From Propionibacteriaceae bacterium (GTDB taxonomy: Bacteria; Actinomycetota; Actinomycetes; Propionibacteriales; Propionibacteriaceae), in assembly GCA_009782785.1 (NCBI GenBank), contig WRIJ01000002.1, forward strand, positions 1-64,000: DNA of 64,000 nt, written 5' to 3'. Both the position numbers and the translations under genes were made by a program. Numbering within the stretch: position 1 is the first letter of the stretch; each line of letters starts with the position of its first letter. This document shows, piece after piece, positions 63,910-64,000 of the stretch. The notes beneath the pieces were generated by a model that saw only the letters and a program-made list of their open reading frames with translations, ran no database searches and had not been told where the DNA came from.

Positions 63910-64000
63910 GATTCCTTTTCTTTTCTGCACAATACCTGCCAACGATCGGTGGAATCGAACGGTTCAACTACGACCTTGGTCGCGCACTAGTCGGTGAGGG
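63906..64000 (+). CDS. glycosyltransferase family 4, truncated by window edge
   Basis: The first 31 residues are visible. MRFLFFSAQYLPTIGGIERF shows the GT4 N-terminal pattern: a hydrophobic strand, then P-x-x-GG-x-E/Q in the acceptor domain. Start ATG overlaps the flippase stop (ATGA). The rest lies outside the window. Confidence 0.75.
   Translation, partial: MRFLFFSAQYLPTIGGIERFNYDLGRALVGE

Noticed and set aside
1-64000. tRNA or rRNA genes, riboswitches and integrases
   Set aside because: I looked through all intergenic gaps and recognised none; a dedicated covariance search was not possible here.

Overview
The window comes from an actinobacterium with moderate G+C (judged by eye). The evidence is conserved actinobacterial gene order: gcvH-garA-ftsR, mtrA-mtrB-lpqB, ftsK-rimO-pgsA-clgR-DUF3046-recA-recX-miaB, and gatCAB, plus an actinobacterial IclR regulator divergent from leuCD. 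A member of Propionibacteriales is my best guess, but I cannot prove it from sequence alone.

Layout. (1) Positions 240-30840 are core chromosome, almost all on the minus strand. They hold thrS-HIT-CDP-alcohol transferase-gcvH-garA-ftsR, hpf, comF, the MtrAB-LpqB envelope-stress system, gatCAB, a large Lhr helicase, the recA/SOS and tRNA/ribosome-modification block, ftsK, thiL and leuCD with its regulator. (2) Positions 30870-41425 are accessory: a potassium-channel pair, a YwaF-like membrane protein with a glycosyltransferase, a FitAB-type toxin-antitoxin pair, a 1159-residue TPR/membrane protein resembling a dead site-2 protease, a thioesterase, a lipoprotein and a 55-residue membrane protein. 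This stretch is studded with a dispersed palindromic repeat and several short tandem repeats. (3) Positions 41884-56359 are one [NiFe]-hydrogenase island. It has structural genes hyaA-hyaB-cytochrome b-hyaD, a full Hyp set (A, B, C, D, E, F), a second HypA and a second HypC, a large-subunit-like protein without a small subunit, and a complete Tat translocase (TatA, TatB, TatC). (4) Positions 56549-64000 hold a CDF cation transporter, an AGE-family sugar epimerase, a CUT1 sugar ABC transporter without its ATPase, and the start of a polysaccharide locus (flippase plus a truncated glycosyltransferase).

How the island should work. HypF/E make the cyanide ligands, HypC/D assemble the Fe(CN)2CO unit, HypA/B insert nickel and HyaD trims the large subunit. 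TatABC exports the folded HyaAB complex through the twin-arginine signal on HyaA, and the b-type cytochrome passes electrons from H2 to quinone. The second HypC and the large-subunit-like protein resemble the HoxL/HoxV (HupF/HupK) auxiliary pair used for active-site assembly. The cytochrome carries an unusual soluble N-terminal domain of about 185 residues that reads like a P-type ATPase nucleotide-binding domain. This is the strongest candidate for something undescribed.

A general feature is that many isolated genes here lack a Shine-Dalgarno sequence and instead show TAnnnT followed by 6-7 bases and then the start codon, which predicts leaderless transcripts.
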